The translations under genes and the position numbers were made by a program. A DNA stretch of 64,000 nt from NCBI GenBank assembly GCA_964617665.1, contig CAZUAH010000010.1, positions 5,332-69,331 on the forward strand. The letters are read 5' to 3'. The stretch is from JADHUC01 sp964617665 (GTDB lineage: Bacteria; Planctomycetota; Planctomycetia; Pirellulales; Pirellulaceae). The notes under the pieces were generated by a model. The model saw nothing but the letters and a program-made list of their open reading frames with translations. It did no database searches and was not told the origin of the DNA. Of this stretch, positions 8,720 through 17,168 are shown piece by piece; positions within the stretch are counted from its first letter, which is position 1, and each line of letters begins with the position of its first letter.

Positions 8720-10648
8720 TCATTTTCGACGGTACCGAACCGCTGCCAGCCGCAACTGGTCCTCGCGAGCGCCCGTCTCCGTCACCAAGTATTCCTTGGC
8801 ACCGTATCCGACCAAGAGCTGTCCGGGCCCAATCTCCACCACGTCGGTGTAGCCTGAATACGGTGTGGTATCGACCGCTGTAAGATCCGTCCAAGTGCGA
8901 CCGCCGTCGCGACTGAAAGCGATCATTGCTCCAGGACGTCCGTAGCTCATTACCACTTGACCGTCGCTCAACACGGCCAAGCTTGGGTAAGCGCCTTCCA
9001 AACCAGTACGACAAGGCGGCGACCAGGTGCGTCCTTCGTCTTGGCTCTCGCTCCACATGATCGGATTGTCCTGGCAGCGGGGATCTCGTTCACTGCCGGT
9101 ACGCATGACAGTCAAGAGCCTCCCATCCGGCAGCCGCCGCATGGAACCTTCGTTGTACCCTTCGCTGCCGATCTGGTCGTAGCCAATGGTCGTTACGTAT
9201 TTCCAGTTCAGTCCGTCGTTGTCCGACTCGCACACGTACGTCCGCGAATAGGGCCGACCGCGTCCGTACGGACACAATGCAATGTCGCTCTTGAACCACC
9301 CGGCAAAAAGCCCGACGAGCGAACGGTCGTCACGCACGACGATCGACCGCATAAACAAGGGACCGCGATGAAAGGCGTGGCCCATGGCGGCTTTGGCCTC
9401 CGGGACGTTGACTGTCGCCTGCGTCTTCTGAAACTTCCGTCCACCGTCATCGGAAAACGTTCGTTGTACGGTGTACTGGCCTTGTTGGCCTTTTTCGGGC
9501 AGACAACGGTAGTCCAGGCCCAAGATCCGCCCCTCGCGAAGCACTTCAGCCCCAGCGCCAAAACCGCCGTTCTCGCCTTGCCACGTCCGCCCGCCATCGG
9601 TGGACAGCTTGTTCTCGCACAGCAACACACCGTCGCGGGATTTGACGAAGCGGCCAAAGTGCGTGCCCTCGGCAAAGACCCAGGACTTCTCCACCGTCAC
9701 TTCCAGCTCATCATCCGGTCCACGGACCTTGATGGCGAAGGTCCGGTAGTCCACCGTCCTGCCCGAACGTCCGGCAGCGTCCAATCGGAGGTGATGGACA
9801 CCCGAGGGCCACTCGCGTGTATCCAACTCCAACGCCACACTTCCTTCGCCGCGGTCGCAGTCCAGTTCGCCGTTGTCCGATACGCCATCAGCCGCGGTTG
9901 GATAGTAGGACTTTTTCTTCATCGTCTCGTATGCGAAGCCCGAAAGGGTGTCCTGTTCGGCGATATGGAACGGATTTGAAAGCTGGACGCTGGCAATAAC
10001 GCCCACGCGACCTCGCGTCGAAACTTTCACCGACTCTCCCGCCTCGATCGTCGTCGGTTCGACCACGAAGGCGGTAATCGCTCGGCTTATCCGCAGCGAT
10101 GTCGAGCCGAGGTCCTCGATGCGCACGCGGTCGTTTTCGACCGTCACAGCAAAGTCGTGGCGTGCCGCCACAAAGGGGCCCGCCGCAGGCCGACAACTTG
10201 CGAAGAATGCAAACGCGTACGTGCCGTCTCTCCAATCCTCCGTGCTGATCCGAATGGAAAATGCCAGCTCCCGAGGATCGCCATCCAGCTTTCCGTTATC
10301 AGAAAGGAAGTAACGGCCGTCTTCGGCCACGTAATATCGGCCGTTGGCGTATAGCGGAAACCCCGGAATCCTGTCCTCCTTCCGAACGTCATCAGCCGTC
10401 CGTAGAAGGAAACTCCCCAACTTGACACCCGTCGCCGTCGCCCTCGCATGGATCGTAAACGACTCCCCCGCGCGAAGTTCCATTGGCTCGACGCGAAATT
10501 CGACCAGCTCAATGCGTGCCTTGGCAGCAAACGAAGTCGACGTCATCAACGGAACGAGCCAAGCGCAGGCGAAGGCCAGAGACGCTTTTTTCTCGATATG
10601 CCTGCACGAGCGTCGATAGCCACCATGACGGAACCTATTGTGAAGCAT
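8720..10648 (-). CDS. Secreted Asp-box (BNR) propeller protein with two N-terminal Ig-like repeats
   Basis: The start at ATG 10648 is chosen because GGGAGGT precedes it; the product is 642 aa. After a long basic n-region and a hydrophobic stretch (to about residue 42), two related beta domains follow (about 45-160 and 165-290). Both carry an AGES segment, SDNG-L-D and W-x-G motifs. The C-terminal half has five Asp boxes: STDGGRTW (~348), SDDGGRKF (~399), SDNDGLNW (~474), SQDEGRTW (~534) and SRDGGRTW (~578). This is the signature of a sialidase-type six-bladed propeller. I see no FRIP motif, so sialidase activity is not established; it may bind or cleave another sugar. It is divergent from the GH29 gene and leads the heparinase-like gene. 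Confidence 0.8.
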   Translation of the reverse strand: MLHNRFRHGGYRRSCRHIEKKASLAFACAWLVPLMTSTSFAAKARIELVEFRVEPMELRAGESFTIHARATATGVKLGSFLLRTADDVRKEDRIPGFPLYANGRYYVAEDGRYFLSDNGKLDGDPRELAFSIRISTEDWRDGTYAFAFFASCRPAAGPFVAARHDFAVTVENDRVRIEDLGSTSLRISRAITAFVVEPTTIEAGESVKVSTRGRVGVIASVQLSNPFHIAEQDTLSGFAYETMKKKSYYPTAADGVSDNGELDCDRGEGSVALELDTREWPSGVHHLRLDAAGRSGRTVDYRTFAIKVRGPDDELEVTVEKSWVFAEGTHFGRFVKSRDGVLLCENKLSTDGGRTWQGENGGFGAGAEVLREGRILGLDYRCLPEKGQQGQYTVQRTFSDDGGRKFQKTQATVNVPEAKAAMGHAFHRGPLFMRSIVVRDDRSLVGLFAGWFKSDIALCPYGRGRPYSRTYVCESDNDGLNWKYVTTIGYDQIGSEGYNEGSMRRLPDGRLLTVMRTGSERDPRCQDNPIMWSESQDEGRTWSPPCRTGLEGAYPSLAVLSDGQVVMSYGRPGAMIAFSRDGGRTWTDLTAVDTTPYSGYTDVVEIGPGQLLVGYGAKEYLVTETGAREDQLRLAAVRYRRK

Positions 10649-10853
10649 CATCACCTCCCATTTTCTCGACACACCATTGTGCCATGCGCTCTTTCGTCCA
10701 TGCAACCACTCAGGCCTTGCGTCCACGGTTCGGCTTGTCCAGTCGGTGCTAACTCAAGAAGAAGACGTCTCGGGTGTGGAAAGCCGAGGACAGCATGTTA
10801 CGATGGCGTTCACTCTCAGGTGTTTTCAGCGATTCGATTCAAGGAGGTCGACG

Positions 10854-12602
10854 ATGACCATGAGTAGCCATGACACGACTGTCCGTTGGCGGCGAGCGCC
10901 TATCATCCTCATCACCGTTATCTCGATGGCCTCCAATTTCGTACTCCGTGGTGCCGAAGATGAGAAACCAACCGAATGGGATATGCTCACGGCAAAACCG
11001 GAGATTGTCGAGGCGTGGCAGGATATGCGCTTTGGCATGTTTGTTTGCTGGGGGCCAGTGACGCTGACGGGGCTCGAGATCGGCTGGTCACGGGGCGCGC
11101 CGCGAGGCGGCGAGTTTCGTGTCCGTGAGGGTCAAGGACCGACACCGGTCGACGAGTACGACAGTTTGTTCAAGAAATGGCAGCCGGACAAGTTCGACGC
11201 TCGCCGGTGGGTGAAGGTCGCCAAAGATGCCGGCGCGAAATACATGATCTTCCTGGTCAAGCATCACGACGGGTTCTGTCTGTACGACTCCAAGCTGACC
11301 GACTACAAGAGCACGGGTGCCGAATCGGCCTGGAAGCACGACGTGATGGCCGACATTGCCGATGCTTGTCATGCTGCTGAGTTGAAACTGATCGTGTACT
11401 ACTCGCAGCCCGACTGGTACCATCCCGACTATCGCACAAAGAACCATCACCGATACATCGAATTCTTGCACGGGCAAGTGCGCGAGTTATTGACCAACTA
11501 CGGCCGGATCGATGGTCTCTGGTTCGACCTGGGCGGAAAACCCGAAGACTGGGACACGGTCAAGTTGTTCAAAATGATGCGTACGCTTCAGCCGTGGCTG
11601 ATTATCAACAACCGATGCGGGGTGCCCGGTGATTTCGATACTCCCGAACAACGCCTCGGGGCATTCCAGCTCGAACGCCCTTGGGAGACTTGCATGACGC
11701 TGGGCACCCAATGGTCTTGGAAGCCCGACGATCGGATCAAGTCGCTGAAGGAATGCATCGACGTGCTGGTGACTTGTGCGGGCCGCAATGGGAATCTCGC
11801 GTTGAACACCAACCCCATGCCGAACGGCCAAATCGAACCGCGTCAAGCCGAACGGTTTCGCGAAATCGGCAAATGGCTGGTGCAGAATGGCGAGAGCATC
11901 TACGGTACAACAGGCGGACCGTTTTGGGGCCTCGGTTGTCTCAGCACTCGTAAGGATAGGACGATCTATGTCCACGTTCTGAAATGGTACGAAGACACAC
12001 TGGTGTTGCCCGCCATTCCGAAGAAGATCGTGTCTCATTCGGTCCTGACTGGTGGCACGGCCACACTGAAGCAGACGGACGAGCACATCGAGGTTCACGT
12101 TCCGGTCGAACACCAACAGGACTTGGACACCATCATCGTGCTGAATTTGGACGAATCGGCAATGGACATTGAGCCGTTACACGTTGCGGGGTGGGGGCCG
12201 TTGACGTACCGTCGCAAGGTAACTGCCTCGCACATTTACGATCACAACCCAAAACTCACTGCGCGCTATCGTCCGGAATTAGCCGTTGACGGAGATCCAA
12301 GAAGCGGATGGACCTTCAATCCCGGAATTAAGTCCGCGTCCATCGAGGTCGACCTGGGCAAGTCGTACACCTTTGACCGCGCATGGATAAACGAGCCATA
12401 TGACCGGATCCAGAAATTCGAACTGCGGGCGAAAAAAGGCGATCAGTGGCAGACCTTTCACTCGGGCACAACGATCGGCGAAGACTTCGGCGTCGAATTC
12501 AAGCCCGTGACCGCCCAACACGTGCGGCTGCAGGTCATGGACACGACCATCAATCCCCTGGTCGGAGAATTTCAGTTGTTTCGGGCGCGAACAACCGAAT
12601 AG
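10854..12602 (+). CDS. GH29 alpha-L-fucosidase with C-terminal discoidin-like domain
   Basis: ATG 10854 follows AAGGAGG by 6 nt, giving 582 aa. Residues 1-33 include a hydrophobic export segment. The GH29 barrel shows RFGMFVCWGP near the start, then KYMIFLVKHHDGFCLYDS, LKLIVYYSQPDWYHPDY and GLWFDLGG. Asp225 in the last motif corresponds to the family nucleophile. Residues from about 465 look like a discoidin (F5/8 type C) carbohydrate-binding module: AVDGDPRSGWTFNP, IEVDLGKSYTFDRAWINE and VRLQVMDT. The predicted activity is release of alpha-L-fucose from glycans in the periplasm or outside the cell. Nearby sulfatase and lyase genes suggest a sulfated fucose-containing polysaccharide as substrate. 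Confidence 0.93.
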   Translation: MTMSSHDTTVRWRRAPIILITVISMASNFVLRGAEDEKPTEWDMLTAKPEIVEAWQDMRFGMFVCWGPVTLTGLEIGWSRGAPRGGEFRVREGQGPTPVDEYDSLFKKWQPDKFDARRWVKVAKDAGAKYMIFLVKHHDGFCLYDSKLTDYKSTGAESAWKHDVMADIADACHAAELKLIVYYSQPDWYHPDYRTKNHHRYIEFLHGQVRELLTNYGRIDGLWFDLGGKPEDWDTVKLFKMMRTLQPWLIINNRCGVPGDFDTPEQRLGAFQLERPWETCMTLGTQWSWKPDDRIKSLKECIDVLVTCAGRNGNLALNTNPMPNGQIEPRQAERFREIGKWLVQNGESIYGTTGGPFWGLGCLSTRKDRTIYVHVLKWYEDTLVLPAIPKKIVSHSVLTGGTATLKQTDEHIEVHVPVEHQQDLDTIIVLNLDESAMDIEPLHVAGWGPLTYRRKVTASHIYDHNPKLTARYRPELAVDGDPRSGWTFNPGIKSASIEVDLGKSYTFDRAWINEPYDRIQKFELRAKKGDQWQTFHSGTTIGEDFGVEFKPVTAQHVRLQVMDTTINPLVGEFQLFRARTTE

Positions 12603-12613
12603 CCGACCGCCCG

Positions 12614-12679
12614 ATTAGCCGCTGGGCGCTAGCCCAACGTTTCCGCGTGAGAACCGGACGCTAGCGCGTGCCGGCTAAT
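12614..12679. repeat. Short palindromic intergenic element
   Basis: The element is bounded by ATTAGCCG (12614-12621) and its reverse complement (12672-12679). It contains a TGGGC-GCTA-GCCCA palindrome (12623-12636) and a second GCTAGCGC core. It lies between convergent fucosidase and sulfatase genes. It resembles short intergenic palindromes I have seen repeated in planctomycete genomes; a terminator role is also possible. Confidence 0.45.
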
Positions 12680-12715
12680 GTCGCCAGAGAATATGGCCGC
12701 GCACGGCGCTGTAAG

Positions 12716-14176
12716 CTACTTAACGTAACCGGTCTTCAGCCGATCGTAGCCCCAGCTGGGCTCCTCCGGCGGATAGATGCGCGGCACGGTGCGCGCGGTT
12801 CGTAGATACTCTGCGATGTTCTCGACAACGATCGGATGTTCGGCGGCCACGTTGTTCTGTTCGCCGATGTCGTTTTCCAGGTCGTAGAGTTCCAGAGGCA
12901 ACTTGGGCTTCTGACGAACGGCTTTCCATTTGCCGAACCGGACGGCTTGCGACCATGGAGGTGTGCCGCCGCGATTCCCCGTTACCTTCTCCCAATACAG
13001 AAAGCGATCTGGCGCGTTTTGAGGCCGGCCCAGCAGTCTTGGAAGCACTGAAATACCGTCGATCCCCTCGGGACATTCTTGGCCAGCCAACTCAGCCAGA
13101 GTTGGCATCACGTCCCAGAACGCCCATACGAAATCGTCGGTCGCGCCGGCCGCAATTTTTCCCGGCCAGCGCACCACCATCGGCACGCGCAGCCCGCCTT
13201 CGTAGAACGTGCCCTTGCCGCCGCGCAGCGGACCGTTGCCTTTGAAGAAATCCTCCTCGCCAGGTCGAGCCAGCCGGTAGCCACCGTTGTCGCTGGTGAA
13301 AAAGACGATGGTGTCTTTGTCGATCTCCAGTTCGCATAGTACAGCCATGATGCGACCGACGTCCCGATCCATGCGTGTGATCATAGCGGCCAGCGTAGCC
13401 CGCGGAGCAGCCTGCGATGCGTAGTGGTTTCGGTGATCGACGTACTCGAAAGGCTCTGGAAACTTGCCCTTGTATTCGCTGAACGAATCCTCCGGCACCA
13501 GCAGCTCGAAGTGAGGAATCGTGAACGGCACGTACAGGAAGAATGGACCGTCCTTGTGACGTCGCACGAAGTCCAATGCGTGTTCGGCAATGGCGTCGTG
13601 CGAGTATTTCTGGCGTTTCTCTCCTTCGTTCTCGGGAAGCATGTATTTCGTGTCATTCTTCCAGAGAAAACACGGATAGAAGAAGTGCGCGTGGACCTGA
13701 TGCAGATATCCAAAGAACTCGTCGAATCCCTGTTTGTTCGGGGCCCCGTCCGTTCCTGCATCGCCCAACCCCCATTTGCCGAAGATCCCCGTGGCATAGC
13801 CAGCCCGTTTCAGCATTTCGGCAACGGTCACATCCTCCGGCAGCAGCGGCGAGCCGCCGCCGTTGACACGGACCGACGTGTGGCCCGTATGGTGACCCGT
13901 CATTAGCACGCTGCGCGACGGGGCACACACGCAATGTCCGGCATACACCTGAGTGAAACGAGTCCCCTCGGTGGCCAATTGGTCGATGTGCGGCGTCCGA
14001 ATCTTGTTCTGGCCGTAGCATCCAAGATGCCCGTAGCCTAGATCATCGGCCATGATGAAGACGATGTTGGGGTACTGACGCGGTTGGTCGGCGGCAGCGA
14101 GCGACGAAGCGGCGACTGTTGCGACCGACAGCAAGACAAGAGCGTTAAGTGGGTTGTTTGTCAGCAATTGAGTCAT
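12716..14176 (-). CDS. Type I formylglycine sulfatase, secreted
   Basis: The 486-aa protein has a signal peptide (cleavage likely after SLAAA, about residue 29). It then shows PNIVFIMADDLGYGHLGCYG, which supplies the metal-binding Asp pair. The sulfatase signature CAPSR starts at Cys84, the residue converted to formylglycine, and continues to RSVLMTGHHTGH. GYATGIFGKWGLG is the second signature, and TSDNGGY plus GGKGTFYEGGLRVPMVVRWPG are the usual C-terminal motifs. The product should hydrolyse sulfate esters on carbohydrates outside the cytoplasm; the exact position specificity is not predictable here. No formylglycine-generating enzyme is seen in the window. It is divergent from the CehA/McbA-like gene. 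Confidence 0.95.
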   Translation of the reverse strand: MTQLLTNNPLNALVLLSVATVAASSLAAADQPRQYPNIVFIMADDLGYGHLGCYGQNKIRTPHIDQLATEGTRFTQVYAGHCVCAPSRSVLMTGHHTGHTSVRVNGGGSPLLPEDVTVAEMLKRAGYATGIFGKWGLGDAGTDGAPNKQGFDEFFGYLHQVHAHFFYPCFLWKNDTKYMLPENEGEKRQKYSHDAIAEHALDFVRRHKDGPFFLYVPFTIPHFELLVPEDSFSEYKGKFPEPFEYVDHRNHYASQAAPRATLAAMITRMDRDVGRIMAVLCELEIDKDTIVFFTSDNGGYRLARPGEEDFFKGNGPLRGGKGTFYEGGLRVPMVVRWPGKIAAGATDDFVWAFWDVMPTLAELAGQECPEGIDGISVLPRLLGRPQNAPDRFLYWEKVTGNRGGTPPWSQAVRFGKWKAVRQKPKLPLELYDLENDIGEQNNVAAEHPIVVENIAEYLRTARTVPRIYPPEEPSWGYDRLKTGYVK

Positions 14177-14289
14177 GACAATAGTCTCGTCCTACACACT
14201 GTGGAAACGGTACGTCTAATCACAGATAGACTACAATTGTCTCCGTATCGTAGACCCAAGCAAGCCGGCTCAGGAAGTAGGAGGGCGAC

Positions 14290-15822
14290 ATGCGTTTTGC
14301 AGCAGTAATCTGGGCGGTGATTCTCGCAAGCGGCATGATTGGTCTTGCGAGAGCAGACGACAGCAACGTGCAAATCAAGGTTGTTGACCAATCCGATAAT
14401 CTGTTGCCTTGTCGGATTCACCTGTACGACAAGGACGGAAAGCCGCAACGTGCCGGCAATTCTCCCTTTTTTCGTGATCATTTCGTTTGCCTTGGCAAAG
14501 TTGGCCTGCAGTTGCCAGTTGGCGATTATCGAGTCGAAATTGAACGCGGCCCCGAGTATGAGCAATTTGCCGACAGCTTCGCCGTTGCCGAATCCACTCG
14601 TAAGGTGTTGTCGGTTTGCCTGAAGCGGATCGCGGACCTGGCCGCCGAGGGTTGGTATTCGGGCGATCTGCATGTGCATCGTGCGATCGAGGACATACCA
14701 CTGTTGATGTGGGCAGAGGATCTTCACATCGCTCCGGTGATCACGTGGTGGAACAATCGAAACCTATGGACGGAAGGGTTTTCGGGGCTGAATCCGCTGC
14801 ACGAGATCGAGGTCCTCGGCAAACGCTACTACCACGTGATGGCCGGCGAGGACGAACGCGAGGGCGGCGCGTTAATGTTCTTCAATCGCAGCCGATACTT
14901 GCCAATTAGCGGATCCTCGCGCGAGTATCCTTCGCCGATGAAATTCGTGAACCAGGCACGCGAGGAAGGCGATGTCTGGATCGACATTGAAAAGCCCTTC
15001 TGGTGGGACGTTCCGGTTTGGCTGGCCAGCAAGAAGATCGACTCGGTGGGTTTGGCCAACAACCACATGTGCCGCAGTCGCATGTATGAAAGCGAAGCCT
15101 GGGGCCGGCCGCGCAACACCGAGCGTCTGCCTGCCCCGCGCGGCAACGGCTTCTGGAGTCAGGAGATTTACTACCACATCCTCAACTGCGGACTGCGCGT
15201 CCCGCCGTCGGCCGGAAGCGCCTCGGGCGTGTTGCCCAATCCGCTGGGCTACAACCGTGTGTATGTCCACTGTGGCGACGATTTCAGCTACGACACGTGG
15301 TGGCAGGGCCTCAAGGCCGGTCGATCGTTCGTGACCAACGGACCGCTGCTCTTGGCCAAGGCCAACGGCAAATTGCCGGGACACGTCTTCGCCTCGACGG
15401 ACGAGAAAGCGGTTGAAATCGACGTGGAAGTGTCCTTAATCAGCCGCGACCAAGTCACAGCAATCGAAATCATCAGGAACGGAAAGACAGAGCGCACCGT
15501 GCCAATTGCCGGCAAAACGCAGCCCATCAATCTCGGTAAGATGACGTTTGATCGAAGCGGATGGTTTCTGGTCCGGGTGATCACGGACCTGGAACACACA
15601 TTCCGATTTGCTTCAACCGCTCCGTACTACGTCGAGGTTGGGGCCGAAAAACGTTTTGTGAGCCGGAGTTCTGCGAATTTCTTCCTTGATTGGGTCGTCG
15701 AGCGAATCGGCCGGGTCCCAGTGAAACTGAACGACTCAGAACGGCTCGAAGATGTTCTTGCCTATCACCAAGAGGCAAAGAAGTTCTGGCAACAAGTGGC
15801 TGCTGAGGCAAATGCGGATTAG
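14290..15822 (+). CDS. Secreted CehA/McbA-type (PHP-like) metallohydrolase
   Basis: ATG 14290 follows AGGAGG closely. The 510-aa product has a signal peptide ending near LARADD (residue 23). A carboxypeptidase-regulatory-like beta domain follows (about 25-110: QIKVVDQSDNLLPCRIHLYD). The metal centre begins with GWYSGDLHVHR, with Asp126, His128 and His130 as likely ligands, as in PHP phosphoesterase-like hydrolases and carbaryl/carbofuran hydrolases. VMAGEDE and GLANNHM continue the fold, and a C-terminal beta-sandwich closes the protein. The natural substrate of this planctomycete group is unknown. It is followed after 35 bp by the M14-like gene, so the two are probably one operon. Confidence 0.8.
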   Translation: MRFAAVIWAVILASGMIGLARADDSNVQIKVVDQSDNLLPCRIHLYDKDGKPQRAGNSPFFRDHFVCLGKVGLQLPVGDYRVEIERGPEYEQFADSFAVAESTRKVLSVCLKRIADLAAEGWYSGDLHVHRAIEDIPLLMWAEDLHIAPVITWWNNRNLWTEGFSGLNPLHEIEVLGKRYYHVMAGEDEREGGALMFFNRSRYLPISGSSREYPSPMKFVNQAREEGDVWIDIEKPFWWDVPVWLASKKIDSVGLANNHMCRSRMYESEAWGRPRNTERLPAPRGNGFWSQEIYYHILNCGLRVPPSAGSASGVLPNPLGYNRVYVHCGDDFSYDTWWQGLKAGRSFVTNGPLLLAKANGKLPGHVFASTDEKAVEIDVEVSLISRDQVTAIEIIRNGKTERTVPIAGKTQPINLGKMTFDRSGWFLVRVITDLEHTFRFASTAPYYVEVGAEKRFVSRSSANFFLDWVVERIGRVPVKLNDSERLEDVLAYHQEAKKFWQQVAAEANAD

Positions 15823-15857
15823 TCACAGTGGCCAAGTCAACATGATGAGGAACTAAG

Positions 15858-17072
15858 ATGATTTACGCCTTATTGAATCACCAACGAGGTCTGACGCTCG
15901 CCGCGGTATTGGGTGCTCTTATGTTCAGCGACACACAAGATGCACAAGCTGATATCGAGATCGACGCCAAGTATCCTGGCGGAAATATCGAGGTCGAGAA
16001 AATCGAGGGCGATCACGTGTACGTTCGCCCCGACCTTCGCGATACGAACGGGTGGTGGTTCTACTGGAACTACCGCGTGCGAGGCGCCGGAGGCCGAAAG
16101 CTGACATTTCACTTCATCGGCAGAAATCCCATGGGCGTGCGCGGCCCGGCGGTCAGCACTGATGGCGGAAGTTCATGGTCTTGGCTCGGCGCGGATCGAG
16201 TGAAAGGAGCATCGTTTGCCTATGCGTTTTCCGCGGACCAGGACGAGGTCCGATTCTGTTTTGCCATGCCCTATCAGGAAAAAGACCTGCGCAGTTTCCT
16301 GGCATCGCATCGCGATAACCCTCACCTGTCCGTCCAGGAGCTGTGCAAGAGCCGAAAAGGCCGCAGTATTGAACGGCTTCATGTCGGAGCGATCGGCAAA
16401 GAACCCGAACATCGAATCGTCATGACAGCTCGCCATCACGCCTGCGAGTCTATGGCCAACTACGCTATCGAAGGTTTCATTGACGCCGTGCTGGATGATA
16501 CCGACGACGGCAAGTGGTTCCGCGACAAGGTCGAACTGCTCGTCATTCCGCTCGTGGACAAGGACGGCGTCGAGGACGGCGATCAAGGTAAGAACCGCAA
16601 ACCCCATGACCACAATCGCGACTACAAGGGCGACAGTGTCTATCCGTCCGTGGCGGCGATCCGTTCATTTGTGCCCACTTGGTCCAAAGGCCGATTGAGA
16701 ATCTCCATGGATATGCACTGTCCGTGGATACGGGGATCGCATAACGAAGTGATCTACATGGTAGGCAACGCCAACCCGGCCATGTGGCAGCAGCAAGTCG
16801 CATTGGGCAAGATCTTGGAAGAAGTCCAGCAAGGTCCGCTCGTGTACCGAACCTCTGACAATCTCCCGTTCGGCACAGCCTGGAATACTCATGGCAACTA
16901 CGGCGATCTCATGAGTTGCACAATGTGGGCCACGCAAATCAAAGACATCCGCTTGGCCACGAGTTTCGAGATCCCCTATGCCAACGCCGCAGGCCGCCCT
17001 GTGGACGCCGACAGTGCACGAGCCTTCGGCCGTGATTTGGCTCGCGCAGTCCGACAGTATCTGACCCGATGA
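15858..17072 (+). CDS. M14 zinc carboxypeptidase-like protein, exported
   Basis: The 404-aa protein has a signal peptide (about 1-31). An N-terminal beta domain (about 35-140) resembles that of cytosolic carboxypeptidases, and the M14 catalytic domain follows. The zinc ligands are visible: H194-A-C-E197 (HxxE) and His287 in DMHC. Arg254 in DHNRDY matches the substrate-carboxylate Arg, and Glu371 in SFEIPYAN fits the catalytic glutamate, so the active site looks complete. The target could be a peptide, a peptidoglycan stem or another amide. It is placed between a metallohydrolase and the first propeller gene, all on the same strand. Confidence 0.85.
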   Translation: MIYALLNHQRGLTLAAVLGALMFSDTQDAQADIEIDAKYPGGNIEVEKIEGDHVYVRPDLRDTNGWWFYWNYRVRGAGGRKLTFHFIGRNPMGVRGPAVSTDGGSSWSWLGADRVKGASFAYAFSADQDEVRFCFAMPYQEKDLRSFLASHRDNPHLSVQELCKSRKGRSIERLHVGAIGKEPEHRIVMTARHHACESMANYAIEGFIDAVLDDTDDGKWFRDKVELLVIPLVDKDGVEDGDQGKNRKPHDHNRDYKGDSVYPSVAAIRSFVPTWSKGRLRISMDMHCPWIRGSHNEVIYMVGNANPAMWQQQVALGKILEEVQQGPLVYRTSDNLPFGTAWNTHGNYGDLMSCTMWATQIKDIRLATSFEIPYANAAGRPVDADSARAFGRDLARAVRQYLTR

Positions 17073-17168
17073 AGTGCCGTGCGAAACGAAATGGGTAGAC
17101 TGTTGAATTCGACTTGGCCTCGTGACATTGCTCCTGAATGAAGGATATCCATCCGACGGAGAGACTCA

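Noticed and set aside
8688..9056. N-terminal extension of the heparinase-like frame to 1086 codons
   Set aside because: The extra part overlaps the Asp-box gene out of frame and is Arg/Gly-rich shadow sequence; a signal peptide and GGAGGT mark ATG 8687 instead.
8720..10648. Calling the Asp-box protein a sialidase outright
   Set aside because: The Asp boxes are clear but I could not find the FRIP motif or the Arg triad, so only the fold is supported.
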